A DNA stretch of 64,000 nt from Shewanella acanthi (GCF_019457475.1 NZ_CP080413.1:3224001-3288000), one strand, 5' to 3'. Shown: positions 27,574-37,028, counted from the first letter of the stretch. Made by a program: numbers and translations. The notes: generated by a model from the letters alone, not told the origin.

Positions 27574-28095
27574 TCAAGGTTTTTGTGCAACTAACTGCGC
27601 CTTGTAACTGCGATTGTCAGCCTCAGCTAACAGACCTTCAAAGTAATGCAAAGGCCGCCAGTTAGCAAACACCATTGAGAGTTCATTGGGCATGAGTAAG
27701 AAATCAGGATTTCGTGGTCTGCCAATTTCAGCCTGTTGCCAAGTAAAGGTTTCGTACAAAATAAGCCCCTGCGGCTTTATACAATGAGCAATCTGGTCAA
27801 ACAAAGGCCGGTGTAAATAGTTGAACACGAGTACTATATCAAAGGCTTCAACGGGTAGTATTGGCGCACTGCCGTCCTCTAAATTCCATTGTAACGTCTC
27901 TGCCCTTAGATGATTGAACCCGTTTAGTGCCGAAATATCCCTATCGATAAAAGTGACGTGGGCACCCTGTGCTAAAAACCACAATCCATTACGCCCTGAG
28001 CCACAGGCTAAATCCAATACCTTAAGCCCGCTGACATTCGGTAACTGAACTTGAGTGATTAAGCTACAAACTTGAGTAAGAGATGCATGGTTCAT
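27574..28095 (-). CDS. Class I SAM-dependent methyltransferase, TehB-like
   Basis: 173 residues. Motif I is VLDLACGSGRNGLWFLAQGA, followed by an acidic residue ending strand 2 (VTFIDRD) and a motif IV region (FDIVLVFNYLHRP). Similar small methyltransferases act on small molecules or oxyanions. The start ATG overlaps the stop of the upstream membrane-protein gene (ATGA), showing translational coupling. The substrate is not known. Confidence 0.8.
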   Translation of the reverse strand: MNHASLTQVCSLITQVQLPNVSGLKVLDLACGSGRNGLWFLAQGAHVTFIDRDISALNGFNHLRAETLQWNLEDGSAPILPVEAFDIVLVFNYLHRPLFDQIAHCIKPQGLILYETFTWQQAEIGRPRNPDFLLMPNELSMVFANWRPLHYFEGLLAEADNRSYKAQLVAQKP

Positions 28096-28532
28096 CCTTT
28101 GATTTCTCTTTTAGTATCAATTTGTTTACCGTGCAGAACCGAGAAATGCCTTAATCCCGATGGACCATGGGAAACGACCACAGACAGGAGTAATACTAAG
28201 ATAAACAATTCGGGTTTATAATCCGCCATCGGCACAAATAGGCAAATAAGCCCAATTTTCATCAGGGTTAACACGCCTTTTAGCTGGATCAACCAACGCC
28301 AATCCCGCACCACTTCCCACAGCATTAAAATACAGCCCGTCGCCATCGCAATGTACCAATAATTAAGCCAAAGTGATTTTTCAACGGCCAGAAGAATGCC
28401 TCCCCCCGCACCACAAATCCCTAGGATATGCAGTGCCCTTAGACTGGTTTTGCTAAGGCGCTGTATCCAAAAGCGTGTTTCTGACAGCCTGGATTTTGAT
28501 TCGTATTCCCTAGGCTTTTTATCTCGCGGCAT
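28092..28532 (-). CDS. Membrane protein of unknown function
   Basis: 146 residues. A charged N terminus (about 30 residues rich in Lys, Arg and Glu) is followed by four hydrophobic segments (about 33-50, 55-72, 86-103 and 108-123). The loop VVSHGPSGLRHFSVLHGK has conserved-looking His residues and resembles a pattern in small inner-membrane proteins. No family recognised. It is the first gene of a probable two- or three-gene minus-strand operon with the methyltransferase. Confidence 0.65.
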   Translation of the reverse strand: MPRDKKPREYESKSRLSETRFWIQRLSKTSLRALHILGICGAGGGILLAVEKSLWLNYWYIAMATGCILMLWEVVRDWRWLIQLKGVLTLMKIGLICLFVPMADYKPELFILVLLLSVVVSHGPSGLRHFSVLHGKQIDTKREIKG

Positions 28533-28977
28533 AGTTCATCCCTATTTCATCACCTCAAAATGCATCAATCGCTGATTTGTCTACTCACAAGTGCCAGAAT
28601 AGCTAGCATAAATTATGATGCAGTGGATTACGCTATAGGTGTTCACATATTTCAAAGCCAATATTCAAATATCCGGTAACTTCTAATCTATTAAATTAAA
28701 TATCATTGATTTAGCATTCAATTATTTGTTAACTCACGCAACTTATACCGCATCAATAAGGTAATTAAGCTCTCTTAAACGGCTATTTTAAGCCATGCTG
28801 CACAATTCAAATATTTCCCGCGCCACCAGCCTCAGTTTATGTGACCCAATCAGCCTTATACCTCTTTAGGGAGTGGTAACTTTGCCTCGCAGACCTAAAG
28901 CGCGTGAACCTAAACTCATGCTCACGCCATCATCTAACGCCTATTAAGTCGTTTAAATATAAGGTGGAGGAACAAAG
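28533..28977. other. Divergent intergenic region upstream of fccA
   Basis: No gene seen. AT-rich with several direct A/T runs. One good CRP-type half site, TTATGTGA, lies at 28837-28844 (140 bases before fccA), but its right half is poor, so the site is doubtful. A strong GGAGG precedes the fccA ATG. Confidence 0.5.
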
Positions 28978-30765
28978 ATGTTCTCAGGAAAAGTAAAAAA
29001 AACCGCTCTTGCATTGCTGGTATCGGGATTCGTGACTGGCACGGCCTATGCCGCACCAGAGTTTCTGGCCGATTTTCACGCCGAGAATGGCTGCGACAGT
29101 TGCCATGCTTCAGCCAAAGGTAGTGTTAGCGACGATAACCTTAGCCACGAAAATGCCCAGTGCGTCAGTTGCCACGGTGACTTAAAAGAGCTGGCCGCAG
29201 CAGCCCCTAAAGATAAAGTTTCTCCCCATCAATCCCACTTAATCGGTGAAATCGCCTGTACCAGCTGCCATAAAGGCCACGAAAAATCCGTCACTTACTG
29301 CGATTCTTGCCATAGCTTTAGCTTCGACATGCCCTATGGTGGCAAGTGGGAGCGCAAGTTCACACCGGTCAATGCGGATAAAGATATTCAAGACAAGGCG
29401 ATTGCCGCGGGCGCTAAGGAAACCACCGACGTCGTCATTATCGGCTCCGGTGGCGCAGGCCTTGCCGCCGCCGTATCGGCTCGGGATGCGGGTGCTAAGG
29501 TGATTCTGCTTGAGAAAGAGCCGATTCCTGGGGGCAATACAAAACTGGCCGCAGGAGGCATGAACGCCGCAGAAACAAAATCCCAAGCAAAGCTGGGTAT
29601 CGAAGACAAAAAACAGATTATGATCGACGATACCATGAAGGGCGGCCGTGAGCTTAATGACCCAGAATTAGTCAAAGTACTGGCCAATAACTCATCTGAT
29701 TCCATTGATTGGCTTACCAGTTTAGGCGCCGATATGACCGACGTGGGTCGTATGGGCGGCGCCAGTGTAAACCGCAGCCACAGACCCACAGGTGGTGCGG
29801 GTGTTGGCGCCCATGTAGCACAGGTGCTATGGGATAGCGCAGTAAAACGCGGCACTGATATCCGCCTTAACAGCCGAGTGGTTCGTATTCTTGAGGATGC
29901 CAACGGTAAAGTGACAGGCGTATTAGTGAAGGGCGAATACACTGGTTACTACGTGATTAAAGCCGATGCTGTAGTCATTGCCGCGGGTGGCTTTGCCAAA
30001 AACAACGACCGTGTTGCCAAGTACGATCCTAAATTAAAAGGCTTTAAGGCGACTAACCACCCTGGCGCAACGGGTGATGGTCTCGATGTCGCCCAGCTTG
30101 CAGGCGCAGCCACGCGCGATCTTGAATATATCCAAGCTCACCCAACCTATTCACCCGATGGCGGGGTGATGATCACCGAAGCGGTTCGTGGTAACGGGGC
30201 TATCGTCGTAAACCGCGAAGGTAAACGCTTTATGAACGAAATCACCACCCGTGATAAGGCGTCCGCCGCTATCTTGCAACAAACCGGAGAAAGTGCCTAT
30301 CTGCTCTTCGATGATTCGGTGCGTAAGAGCTTAAAAGCCATCGAAGGCTATATGCACTTACAGATTGTTAAACAAGGGAATACGGTTGAGGAATTAGCAA
30401 AGCAGCTCAACGTGCCCGCTGCGGAACTTGCCACTACAGTGACCACCTACAATGGTTTTGTTAAGGCGGCAAAAGACAGCCAATTTGAGCGCCCAAACCT
30501 GCCGCGCGAACTGGTCACCCCTCCGTACTATGCCCTAGAAATTGCTCCGGCAGTGCACCACACAATGGGCGGTGTGGTAATCGACACCCAGGCCGAAGTG
30601 AAGAGTGAAAAAACCGGTAAACCTATCTCTGGTCTCTATGCTGCCGGGGAAGTTACCGGCGGTGTTCATGGCGCTAACCGTCTAGGCGGTAACGCGATTT
30701 CCGATATCGTGACCTTCGGTCGAATCGCGGGTGCCTCTGCCGCAAAATATGCTAAAGATAATTAG
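28978..30765 (+). CDS. fccA: Periplasmic flavocytochrome c fumarate reductase
   Basis: Soluble periplasmic unidirectional fumarate reductase that takes electrons from the CymA pool. 595 residues: Sec signal 1-25; a tetrahaem domain with four CXXCH motifs (C39-H43, C62-H66, C94-H98, C108-H112); then a flavin domain starting [14 protein letters not shown] (about 152). Active-site residues of the family are visible: His388 (QAHPTYSP), Arg425 (ITTRDKAS), His527 (VHHTMGG) and Arg568 (GANRLGGNA). The C-terminal [10 protein letters not shown] fits the family. Single gene with its own terminator. Full length and intact. In Shewanella the protein also works as a periplasmic electron shuttle. Confidence 0.97.
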   Translation: MFSGKVKKTALALLVSGFVTGTAYAAPEFLADFHAENGCDSCHASAKGSVSDDNLSHENAQCVSCHGDLKELAAAAPKDKVSPHQSHLIGEIACTSCHKGHEKSVTYCDSCHSFSFDMPYGGKWERKFTPVNADKDIQDKAIAAGAKETTDVVIIGSGGAGLAAAVSARDAGAKVILLEKEPIPGGNTKLAAGGMNAAETKSQAKLGIEDKKQIMIDDTMKGGRELNDPELVKVLANNSSDSIDWLTSLGADMTDVGRMGGASVNRSHRPTGGAGVGAHVAQVLWDSAVKRGTDIRLNSRVVRILEDANGKVTGVLVKGEYTGYYVIKADAVVIAAGGFAKNNDRVAKYDPKLKGFKATNHPGATGDGLDVAQLAGAATRDLEYIQAHPTYSPDGGVMITEAVRGNGAIVVNREGKRFMNEITTRDKASAAILQQTGESAYLLFDDSVRKSLKAIEGYMHLQIVKQGNTVEELAKQLNVPAAELATTVTTYNGFVKAAKDSQFERPNLPRELVTPPYYALEIAPAVHHTMGGVVIDTQAEVKSEKTGKPISGLYAAGEVTGGVHGANRLGGNAISDIVTFGRIAGASAAKYAKDN

Positions 30766-30858
30766 CAGCGAAGTGGGGAAAGGATTCCCCCATAGGCATA
30801 CGTAATCACCAAATTTCATTAGGCAGCAAACCTAGGGCCTAAATGCACACTCAATTCA

Positions 30859-30885
30859 AAGCGAGCCGTCAGGGGCTCGCTTTTT
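30859..30885 (+). terminator. Terminator of fccA
   Basis: AAGCGAGCC and GGCTCGCTT form the stem around a six-base loop, followed by TTTTT. It sits about 95 bases past the stop codon. Confidence 0.9.
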
Positions 30886-31019
30886 ATTTGCCAATAAAAT
30901 CAGAGAAAAGAAATGACCCAGCTCACTGTTTTTACAGGTCAAGCAATGAGCTTAAGGACAAACTCAGCATAGTCACATACACTCAAAACCAGATAACGGC
31001 AGCCATTTAGGTGATTGAA

Positions 31020-32009
31020 ATGAAGATTGGATTTTTTAGCGCGAAACACTACGACATGCAGCATTTTGACCGAACTAATGCCGCTTTCGGTGCGCAGATT
31101 GAGTATTTCGATTATCGCCTGTGCATGCAGACCGTCAAACTCGCTGAAGGCTTTGAAGTGGTCTGCGCCTTTGTGAATGACTCACTCTGCGAAGAAGTAC
31201 TAGTCGAGCTAGCCAAGGGGGGGACTCGGATCATCGCCATGCGCTGTGCAGGATTTAATAATGTCGATTTAGTTGCAGCTAAACGCCTCGGTATGCAGGT
31301 AGTCAATGTCCCAGCCTATTCCCCAGAGTCCGTTGCCGAACATACAGTCGCCTTAATGCTGACCCTGAACCGTAAAATCCATAAGGCCTATCAACGTACT
31401 CGCGACGCTAATTTCTCCCTCGAAGGATTAGTCGGTTTCAATATGTTCGGTAAAACCGTGGGGGTTATTGGCACGGGGAAAATTGGCGTCGCCACCATTA
31501 AAATCCTGCTCGGATTTGGCTGTAAGGTGATTGCCTATGACCCTTACCCAAATCCCGCTGTCACATCGCTAAATGTGGAATATCAAACCCTAGATAACAT
31601 TTATGCCAACAGCGATATCATCAGTCTGCATTGCCCACTTACTCCCGAAAATCATCATCTATTAAGCAAAGATAGCTTCGCCAAAATGAAAGCTGGCGTC
31701 ATGGTCATCAATACTAGCCGTGGCGGTTTGCTCAACGCCTTCGATGCGATGGAAGCCTTAAAAGTCGGTCAAATCGGCGCGTTGGGGCTTGATGTTTATG
31801 AAAACGAAAAAGAGCTATTTTTCGAAGACAAATCCAATGAAATCATTCAGGACGATGTGTTCCGCCGACTCTCTGCTTGCCACAACGTCATTTTTACTGG
31901 TCACCAAGCCTTCCTCACCGAAGAGGCGCTGGGCGCGATTGCCCATACTACATTAACCAACGTCAAGGCACTCTTAGCAGGGGAACGCTCTGGTAACGAA
32001 CTGTTTTAA
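31020..32009 (+). CDS. ldhA: Fermentative D-lactate dehydrogenase
   Basis: NADH-dependent reduction of pyruvate to D-lactate in the cytoplasm. 329 residues from ATG 31020, the same length as E. coli LdhA, with AGGTGA upstream; an in-frame GTG at 31011 is less likely. The Rossmann motif is GVIGTGKIGVATI (about 148-160). The catalytic triad of D-2-hydroxyacid dehydrogenases is present: Arg234 (NTSRGGLL), Glu in DVYENE (about 263) and His295 (TGHQAFLT). It lies downstream of fccA, behind a terminator, so transcription is separate. Confidence 0.94.
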   Translation: MKIGFFSAKHYDMQHFDRTNAAFGAQIEYFDYRLCMQTVKLAEGFEVVCAFVNDSLCEEVLVELAKGGTRIIAMRCAGFNNVDLVAAKRLGMQVVNVPAYSPESVAEHTVALMLTLNRKIHKAYQRTRDANFSLEGLVGFNMFGKTVGVIGTGKIGVATIKILLGFGCKVIAYDPYPNPAVTSLNVEYQTLDNIYANSDIISLHCPLTPENHHLLSKDSFAKMKAGVMVINTSRGGLLNAFDAMEALKVGQIGALGLDVYENEKELFFEDKSNEIIQDDVFRRLSACHNVIFTGHQAFLTEEALGAIAHTTLTNVKALLAGERSGNELF

Positions 32010-32109
32010 TATTGCGCTTGTTAACCGATGTCGAATCGAATTAACTGACAGCTAACCGCTTGACTGATAAAGTGAATCTTCAGTCAGGCGCCCGACAGGA
32101 TAATAAACA

Positions 32110-32847
32110 ATGTTAGTAACTCAAGAAACTCAGGATATTGCGACACCCACAGGGGGAATGCGCACCTATCTCTATCGGCCAGACGCTAAGGGAGCCTTCC
32201 CAGCCATCATCTTTTATTCAGAAATTTTCCAGCAAACAGCTCCTATTGCTCGGGCGGCAACGATGCTGGCTGGCCACGGTTTTGTGGTGTTAGTGCCCGA
32301 AGTTTTCCATGAACTCAACCCCATAGGTACAGTGCTAGCCTACGATGATGTGGGTAAAGATAAAGGTAATGCGGATAAATTTGCCAAACCATTAGAGCAT
32401 CACGACAGTGATGCACAGTCGCTTATCGACTTTGCCTGCAGCCTCAGCTATTGCACTGGAAAGGTCGGCAGCATGGGCGTGTGTATTGGTGGCCATCTCG
32501 CCTATCGCGCCGCACTGAACCCTACAATTTTAGGTGCATTCTGCCTCTATCCAACCGATATTCACTCCAATACGCTGCCCTGTGCCTATGGCAACGACTC
32601 CCTAAGCCGCACCGGCGATATTCATGGGGAATTAGTGCTAGTGTTTGGTAAACAAGATCCCCATGTCTCACCCGAAGGACGAGTGCTGATTCACCAGCAG
32701 TTGATGAGTCTGCAGCGAAATTTCAGTTGGTTTGAGGTGAACGCCCAGCACGCCTTTATGCGTGATGAGGGAGAGCGCTACGACCCAGCACTTGCGCTAC
32801 AGATGTACCAGCAATCAATTGCCTTTTTCCACCGCGTATTGAACTAA
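32110..32847 (+). CDS. Dienelactone hydrolase family protein
   Basis: 245 residues, alpha/beta-hydrolase. The nucleophile elbow is Cys (GSMGVCIGGHLAYR), as in true dienelactone hydrolases, with acid VFGKQDPHV and His in NAQHAFMRDEG completing the triad. The N terminus TPTGGMRTYLYRP fits the family. No chlorocatechol genes lie nearby, so a general carboxylester or lactone hydrolase is more likely than an aromatic pathway role. About 100 bases after ldhA; it may be read through. Confidence 0.88.
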   Translation: MLVTQETQDIATPTGGMRTYLYRPDAKGAFPAIIFYSEIFQQTAPIARAATMLAGHGFVVLVPEVFHELNPIGTVLAYDDVGKDKGNADKFAKPLEHHDSDAQSLIDFACSLSYCTGKVGSMGVCIGGHLAYRAALNPTILGAFCLYPTDIHSNTLPCAYGNDSLSRTGDIHGELVLVFGKQDPHVSPEGRVLIHQQLMSLQRNFSWFEVNAQHAFMRDEGERYDPALALQMYQQSIAFFHRVLN

Positions 32848-32873
32848 CACTGCCACATTACAACCGAGGCTAA

Positions 32874-33401
32874 TTACTCCTTATCTAAGGTTTTATTAGT
32901 CTCGGAAATTGATGGCTGAGCGGCCAACTTTAATACAGCCTTCTGCAACATCAAATTATTAGGATAAGTAATAGTGTCGCCATTGGCCCGCTGGATAAGG
33001 ACATGGAACAGGGCAATTTCAATAATCACACCACTGATGTCTTCATCCTTATCCACTACGCGAATACGCTCACCGATGCGATAGGGAAACACGAAAAAAA
33101 TTAAAACACCTGCGGTAAGGTTACTCAAAATCGACCACTGTGCCACTAAGGCAACGCCCATGACCGCAAACGCGGAAGAGACAAATAGCGAAACATCCTG
33201 ATACCCAAGCCCAAGGGAAATGGCCATTAGCGACAGAGTCACAAAAAACATCAAATAGGAAATAAATCGTGTCACTAGGCTAGTGCGCGCTACACTCACT
33301 TGCTTCATCGCAGCCAGTTTTCTTATCCACGTGGTTAACGCCCGTTGCAAAAAGATAAACACCACAAGATAAATACAGGCAAGCAGGATTTGATTTGTCA
33401 T
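32874..33401 (-). CDS. Minimal MscS-family mechanosensitive channel protein
   Basis: 175 residues from ATG 33401 (an in-frame GTG at 33410 is possible). Two or three membrane segments lead into the MscS core: a pore-helix-like segment (FAVMGVALVAQWSILSNL) and the beta domain (FFVFPYRIGERIRV to GDTITYPNN). The cytoplasmic alpha/beta vestibule of E. coli MscS is absent. The length suggests a shortened subclass, not a truncation, because the reading frame ends with a polar tail. Divergent from the SpeE-like gene. Confidence 0.8.
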   Translation of the reverse strand: MTNQILLACIYLVVFIFLQRALTTWIRKLAAMKQVSVARTSLVTRFISYLMFFVTLSLMAISLGLGYQDVSLFVSSAFAVMGVALVAQWSILSNLTAGVLIFFVFPYRIGERIRVVDKDEDISGVIIEIALFHVLIQRANGDTITYPNNLMLQKAVLKLAAQPSISETNKTLDKE

Positions 33402-33502
33402 AATAGCCACTTAGAAAACGAAACCGACTGAATTCACACTTCTTTGTCTGCCATTTATAACACAGACAAAAAAGCCAAGCAGCAAACAGAGTGATACCGA
33501 CT

Positions 33503-34246
33503 ATGACAGACGCGACCCTATTACACGAAACCCAAGATGAATACGGCGTCATTCGCGTACTCGACTACGGTGAATCTCGGGTACTGTCCTTTGGGGATAA
33601 TGACGAGCAAAGTAAAATTCTGAAAACCTCGCCCCATGTACCGCAGCACACCTATGTTCAGGCCATGCTGCTGGTTTTGCTATTCTGTAAGCCTAAGAGT
33701 GCTATTGTGCTTGGGCTTGGCGGCGGCGCCTTGATCCATGCGCTTCGCAACTTCGATGCCGCTATAAAACTCACGGCGGTTGAACTGCGGCCAGTGGTGA
33801 TTGAACTTGCCAAGCGTTACTTTCAACTACCGATTGGGAAAAAACTTAATCTTATCAACGGTAATGCCATCACGTTTTTAGAAAATCCGGACCATAAAAA
33901 GGTCGATGTGATTTTCGCCGATATCTATAGCGCCAAAGGCGTCGACAGCGCCCAACTCTCACCCAGCTTTCTCGAAAACTGCACCAAACTCATCAAACCC
34001 AATGGCTATTTAGTGCTGAATTGCTGGAAGGAACATAGCCAAAACCGCGAATTACTCGAGGATCTAAAGCAGCATTTTGCCCATATCGATGCCTGCCTCA
34101 CTAGCGGCGGTAATTGGGTGATATTTGCGAGCCAAACGTCGCAAATACTCGGCGACAGTTCCCTTAAAAACCAAGCTCAAGCCCTGTCACAGCAACTGGA
34201 CTTTGCCCTCGAGCGATCCCTGAACCGATTCGGCCCTTGGGTTTGA
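33503..34246 (+). CDS. Spermidine-synthase-like methyltransferase-fold protein
   Basis: 247 residues from ATG 33503 (a GTG at 33491 is also in frame). The polyamine-synthase-like fold shows VLGLGGGALIHAL, AVELRPVVIELAKRYF and DVIFADIYSAKGVD, and the C-terminal KPNGYLVLNCW. The catalytic loop of true spermidine synthases (DCTDP) reads DIYSA here, so the second Asp is missing and the N-terminal hairpin domain is shortened. It is therefore probably not an authentic SpeE. The substrate is unknown. Head-to-head with the MscS-like gene. Confidence 0.7.
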   Translation: MTDATLLHETQDEYGVIRVLDYGESRVLSFGDNDEQSKILKTSPHVPQHTYVQAMLLVLLFCKPKSAIVLGLGGGALIHALRNFDAAIKLTAVELRPVVIELAKRYFQLPIGKKLNLINGNAITFLENPDHKKVDVIFADIYSAKGVDSAQLSPSFLENCTKLIKPNGYLVLNCWKEHSQNRELLEDLKQHFAHIDACLTSGGNWVIFASQTSQILGDSSLKNQAQALSQQLDFALERSLNRFGPWV

Positions 34247-34358
34247 AAATTTATAGTAAAAATAGTTAGAATTTATCTCGATCATTTGCGCTAAATTAGT
34301 TACCCCTAACCCTTGGCTTTGGTATGCTTCTCGCCCTCGAATGAACTGAACTGTCACC

Positions 34359-35936
34359 ATGAAAACCCAGCACAAATTACGCTTAAGCGTTATGGCCCTG
34401 GCGTGCCTTAACCCTCTTTATGCTAACGCCGAAACCTTTAGTTTTGACAGTCGTAACTCACTGAATTCAGACACTTTGATTTTATTCCAAGATGCTGATT
34501 CGACGACTTACAGTATCGATGTACTTCCACAATCAACCCAAGATCAGCTTACCTTGGCCGTAGCCGATAACAGCTTCTCCGGTAAACGTGGTGAAGTGAT
34601 CGAAATTTTGGTGCCAAGCGAGATAGACGCTAAACGGGTGCTGCTTGTTGGTATCGGTGAAGCAAAGACCCTTACACCGGGTGAAATTAATGCCCTCGGA
34701 GGCTTAATTGCCAATAAACTCGAGACGGTTCCCCAAGCTAAAGTGCGGGTCTTTACTCAAGGATTAACGGCTAACCCTAACTTTGGCTCTGAGCTTGCCC
34801 ACGGTATCGAACTGCGCAGCTACCGTTATAGCCAGTACAAGGCCTCACAGCACGCACAAAAGAATTATCAAATCGCTGTTGATGATTTAAGCCAAAACCA
34901 AAAACATCATAAAGGACTTCAAGCCATTGAAGCGGGAGTATTTTTGGCGCGTGACTTAACTAATGCCCCCGCAAGCAAGATGTACCCCGAAAGCTTTGCC
35001 AACGAAGCCAGAAAGCTCAAAGCCCTCGGTGTAAAAGTTACTGTGCTCGAAGCCAAAGACATTGAACGTTTAAACCTAGGCGCCTTAGCCGCGGTGGGTA
35101 AAGGCAGCGAGCGTCCACCTAAGCTGGTTGTCGCCCACTGGCCCGGTAGCAAAGAAGCGCCTATAGCTCTGGTGGGTAAAGGTATTACCTTCGACTCTGG
35201 CGGCTACAATATCAAGGCCACTGGCACCTCTATCGCGCGAATGAAGTCCGATATGGCTGGCGCAGCCACAGTGCTTGGCACAGTAAAAGCCATGGCGATC
35301 CAAAAGGCGCCGGTAAACGTCGTTGCCGTCATGCCGATGGCGGAAAACATGGTTTCGGGTCATTCGATGATCCCAGGCGATGTGATAACCACAGCCCAAG
35401 GTCTTACCGTTGAAGTGTTAAATACCGACGCTGAGGGCCGCTTAGTGTTGGCCGATGGTCTCTGGTATGCCCGTGAGAACTACAACCCAGCGGTGATTGT
35501 CGATGTCGCGACTTTAACCGGTTCCAAAGTTGGCGCCCTTGGTAATGTATACGCTGGTCTATTTACCGATTCCGATACCCTAGTGCAGCAACTCACCTAT
35601 GCAGGTCAGCAGGTAGGTGAAAAAGTCTGGCGTTTACCGCTAGATCAGGCCTATGGTGACGAACTAAAATCGAGCATTGCCGATCTTAAAAATACCGGTA
35701 AGGAAGGTAGCGCGGGCGCGTCCTCTGCGGCAATGTTCCTTAAGCATTTCGCTGGCGATCAGCCTTGGGCGCATCTTGATATCGCAGGAAATGCCTTAAC
35801 CGCTACCGACACTCCATTAGTCCCTGCGGGTGCAACGGGTTACGGAGTACGTTTGCTCAGCACTTGGATAAATCAGCTCCCCAAACAAGTCAATTCTGAG
35901 CTAAATACGGCGGAAACATCCAAGAACCTGATGTGA
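34359..35936 (+). CDS. Exported leucyl aminopeptidase, M17 family
   Basis: 525 residues. Residues 1-25 form a Sec signal (LSVMALACLNPLYANA then ETF). The catalytic C-terminal domain is that of PepA: GKGITFDSGGYNIK (metal ligands and catalytic Lys), MKSDMAGAA and NTDAEGRLVLADGL (from Asn355), with GSAGASSAAMFLKHF later. These are the expected di-zinc ligands and active site. Cytosolic PepA has no signal peptide, so this copy likely acts in the periplasm on peptides from imported or secreted proteolysis. Monocistronic with its own terminator. Confidence 0.9.
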   Translation: MKTQHKLRLSVMALACLNPLYANAETFSFDSRNSLNSDTLILFQDADSTTYSIDVLPQSTQDQLTLAVADNSFSGKRGEVIEILVPSEIDAKRVLLVGIGEAKTLTPGEINALGGLIANKLETVPQAKVRVFTQGLTANPNFGSELAHGIELRSYRYSQYKASQHAQKNYQIAVDDLSQNQKHHKGLQAIEAGVFLARDLTNAPASKMYPESFANEARKLKALGVKVTVLEAKDIERLNLGALAAVGKGSERPPKLVVAHWPGSKEAPIALVGKGITFDSGGYNIKATGTSIARMKSDMAGAATVLGTVKAMAIQKAPVNVVAVMPMAENMVSGHSMIPGDVITTAQGLTVEVLNTDAEGRLVLADGLWYARENYNPAVIVDVATLTGSKVGALGNVYAGLFTDSDTLVQQLTYAGQQVGEKVWRLPLDQAYGDELKSSIADLKNTGKEGSAGASSAAMFLKHFAGDQPWAHLDIAGNALTATDTPLVPAGATGYGVRLLSTWINQLPKQVNSELNTAETSKNLM

Positions 35937-35958
35937 TTTCTGATTTAGCAAACGTTAA

Positions 35959-35986
35959 GGGATACCACTGGTATCCCTTTTTTATT
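35959..35986 (+). terminator. Terminator of the M17 aminopeptidase gene
   Basis: GGGATACC-ACT-GGTATCCC stem-loop followed by TTTTTTATT, beginning 22 bases after the stop. Confidence 0.9.
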
Positions 35987-36225
35987 GGCCGTAATTTAAG
36001 GAATATTTTAAAAGGTAAACAATCAATTGGCGTCAAAGCCGCAGCCTGCCTACGCTTTCGACCTATGAGTTAAACCCCAGCAAGGTGTTCGACAAAACCG
36101 ATTAGAATAATAGTTTTTATGCGTTATATTTATTTAGCATGCCTAGGTAATATGCTTCACATCAACGGAACACAAGCGTGTTTACGTTTTAATCTTAAAG
36201 CTAATTAACTAAATGGATGCATAAA

Positions 36226-36795
36226 ATGACTCAATCAATTATCAACAGCACAATCAAACCATTCAAAAGCACTGCCTACCACAATGGTGAGTTCGTTCCT
36301 GTAACAGAACAAGATCTGTTAGGTAAATGGTCAGTTGTATTCTTCTATCCAGCAGACTTCACCTTCGTTTGCCCTACTGAATTAGGCGACATGGCGGATC
36401 ACTACGCTAAGTTACAATCTATGGGCGTTGAAGTTTACTCAGTATCGACTGACACTCACTTCACTCACAAAGCATGGCACGATACTTCTGACACCATCAA
36501 GAAGATCAACTTCCCAATGCTGGCTGACCCTACTGGCGTTATCAGCCGTAACTTCGGTGTGATGATTGAAGAAGAAGGTTTAGCTCTGCGTGGTACTTTC
36601 GTTATCAACCCAGAAGGCCAAGTGAAAGTTGCTGAAATCCACGATTTAGGTATCGGCCGTAGCGCAACTGAACTGGTTCGTAAGATCCAAGCTGCTCAAT
36701 ACGTTGCGACTCACGATGGCGAAGTTTGCCCAGCTAAATGGCAGCCAGGTGACGAAACCTTAGCTCCATCTTTAGACCTAGTTGGCAAAATCTAA
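36226..36795 (+). CDS. ahpC: Alkyl hydroperoxide reductase subunit C (2-Cys peroxiredoxin)
   Basis: Cytoplasmic peroxiredoxin reducing H2O2 and alkyl hydroperoxides with AhpF as its reductase. 189 residues from ATG 36226 (GGAT eight bases upstream); an ATG at 36217 would add three residues. Peroxidatic Cys49 in DFTFVCPTE, resolving Cys168 in GEVCPAKW, and the family C-terminal APSLDLVGKI. An OxyR-type site would be expected upstream, but I could not make one out with confidence. Confidence 0.97.
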   Translation: MTQSIINSTIKPFKSTAYHNGEFVPVTEQDLLGKWSVVFFYPADFTFVCPTELGDMADHYAKLQSMGVEVYSVSTDTHFTHKAWHDTSDTIKKINFPMLADPTGVISRNFGVMIEEEGLALRGTFVINPEGQVKVAEIHDLGIGRSATELVRKIQAAQYVATHDGEVCPAKWQPGDETLAPSLDLVGKI

Positions 36796-36819
36796 TCTAG
36801 CCTAACAAGCGTCAACCCC

Positions 36820-36984
36820 GCCAACCTAGTATCTCAAGCTAGTTGGCAGCGCAGTAAGACGGCAATTGCACGAATCCCCATGAGCTTAGTAGCTAAGTGA
36901 TTGGGGTGAGTAAATGCAGCCAACGCTACTGCGGTGCCAAATAGGAAGAGAGAACCGCCCCCTGCAAGGTTCTAGGTTGGCACC
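36820..36984 (+). ncRNA. Structured ahpC-ahpF intergenic RNA, three consecutive hairpins
   Basis: The 233-base gap between ahpC and ahpF can fold into three hairpins in a row. Hairpin 1 (36820-36847): GCCAACCTAG with CTAGTTGGC, one bulged base. Hairpin 2 (36876-36906): CCCCA and CTTAG pair with CTAAG and TGGGG around a symmetric 4 by 4 internal loop and a three-base apical loop. Hairpin 3 (36933-36984): GGTGCCAA pairs with TTGGCACC and encloses AGAACC/GGTTCT. None is followed by a U-run, so they are not intrinsic terminators. A processing or stabilising role that sets the AhpC to AhpF ratio is inferred. No known RNA family is recognised. Confidence 0.5.
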
Positions 36985-37028
36985 CCTCGCGTTTCAATTA
37001 TCTCATTTTCAAGGATTTTGGAGTCATC

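Noticed and set aside
28837..28844. CRP site before fccA
   Set aside because: Only the left half TTATGTGA is good; the right half does not match, so I did not call a site.
29388..29942. 184-codon minus-strand frame inside fccA
   Set aside because: Long because of the GC-rich codon pattern of the flavin domain; fccA is certain and complete.
36100..36220. OxyR site before ahpC
   Set aside because: Regulation by OxyR is expected for the family, but no convincing ATAG-N7-CTAT series could be seen.
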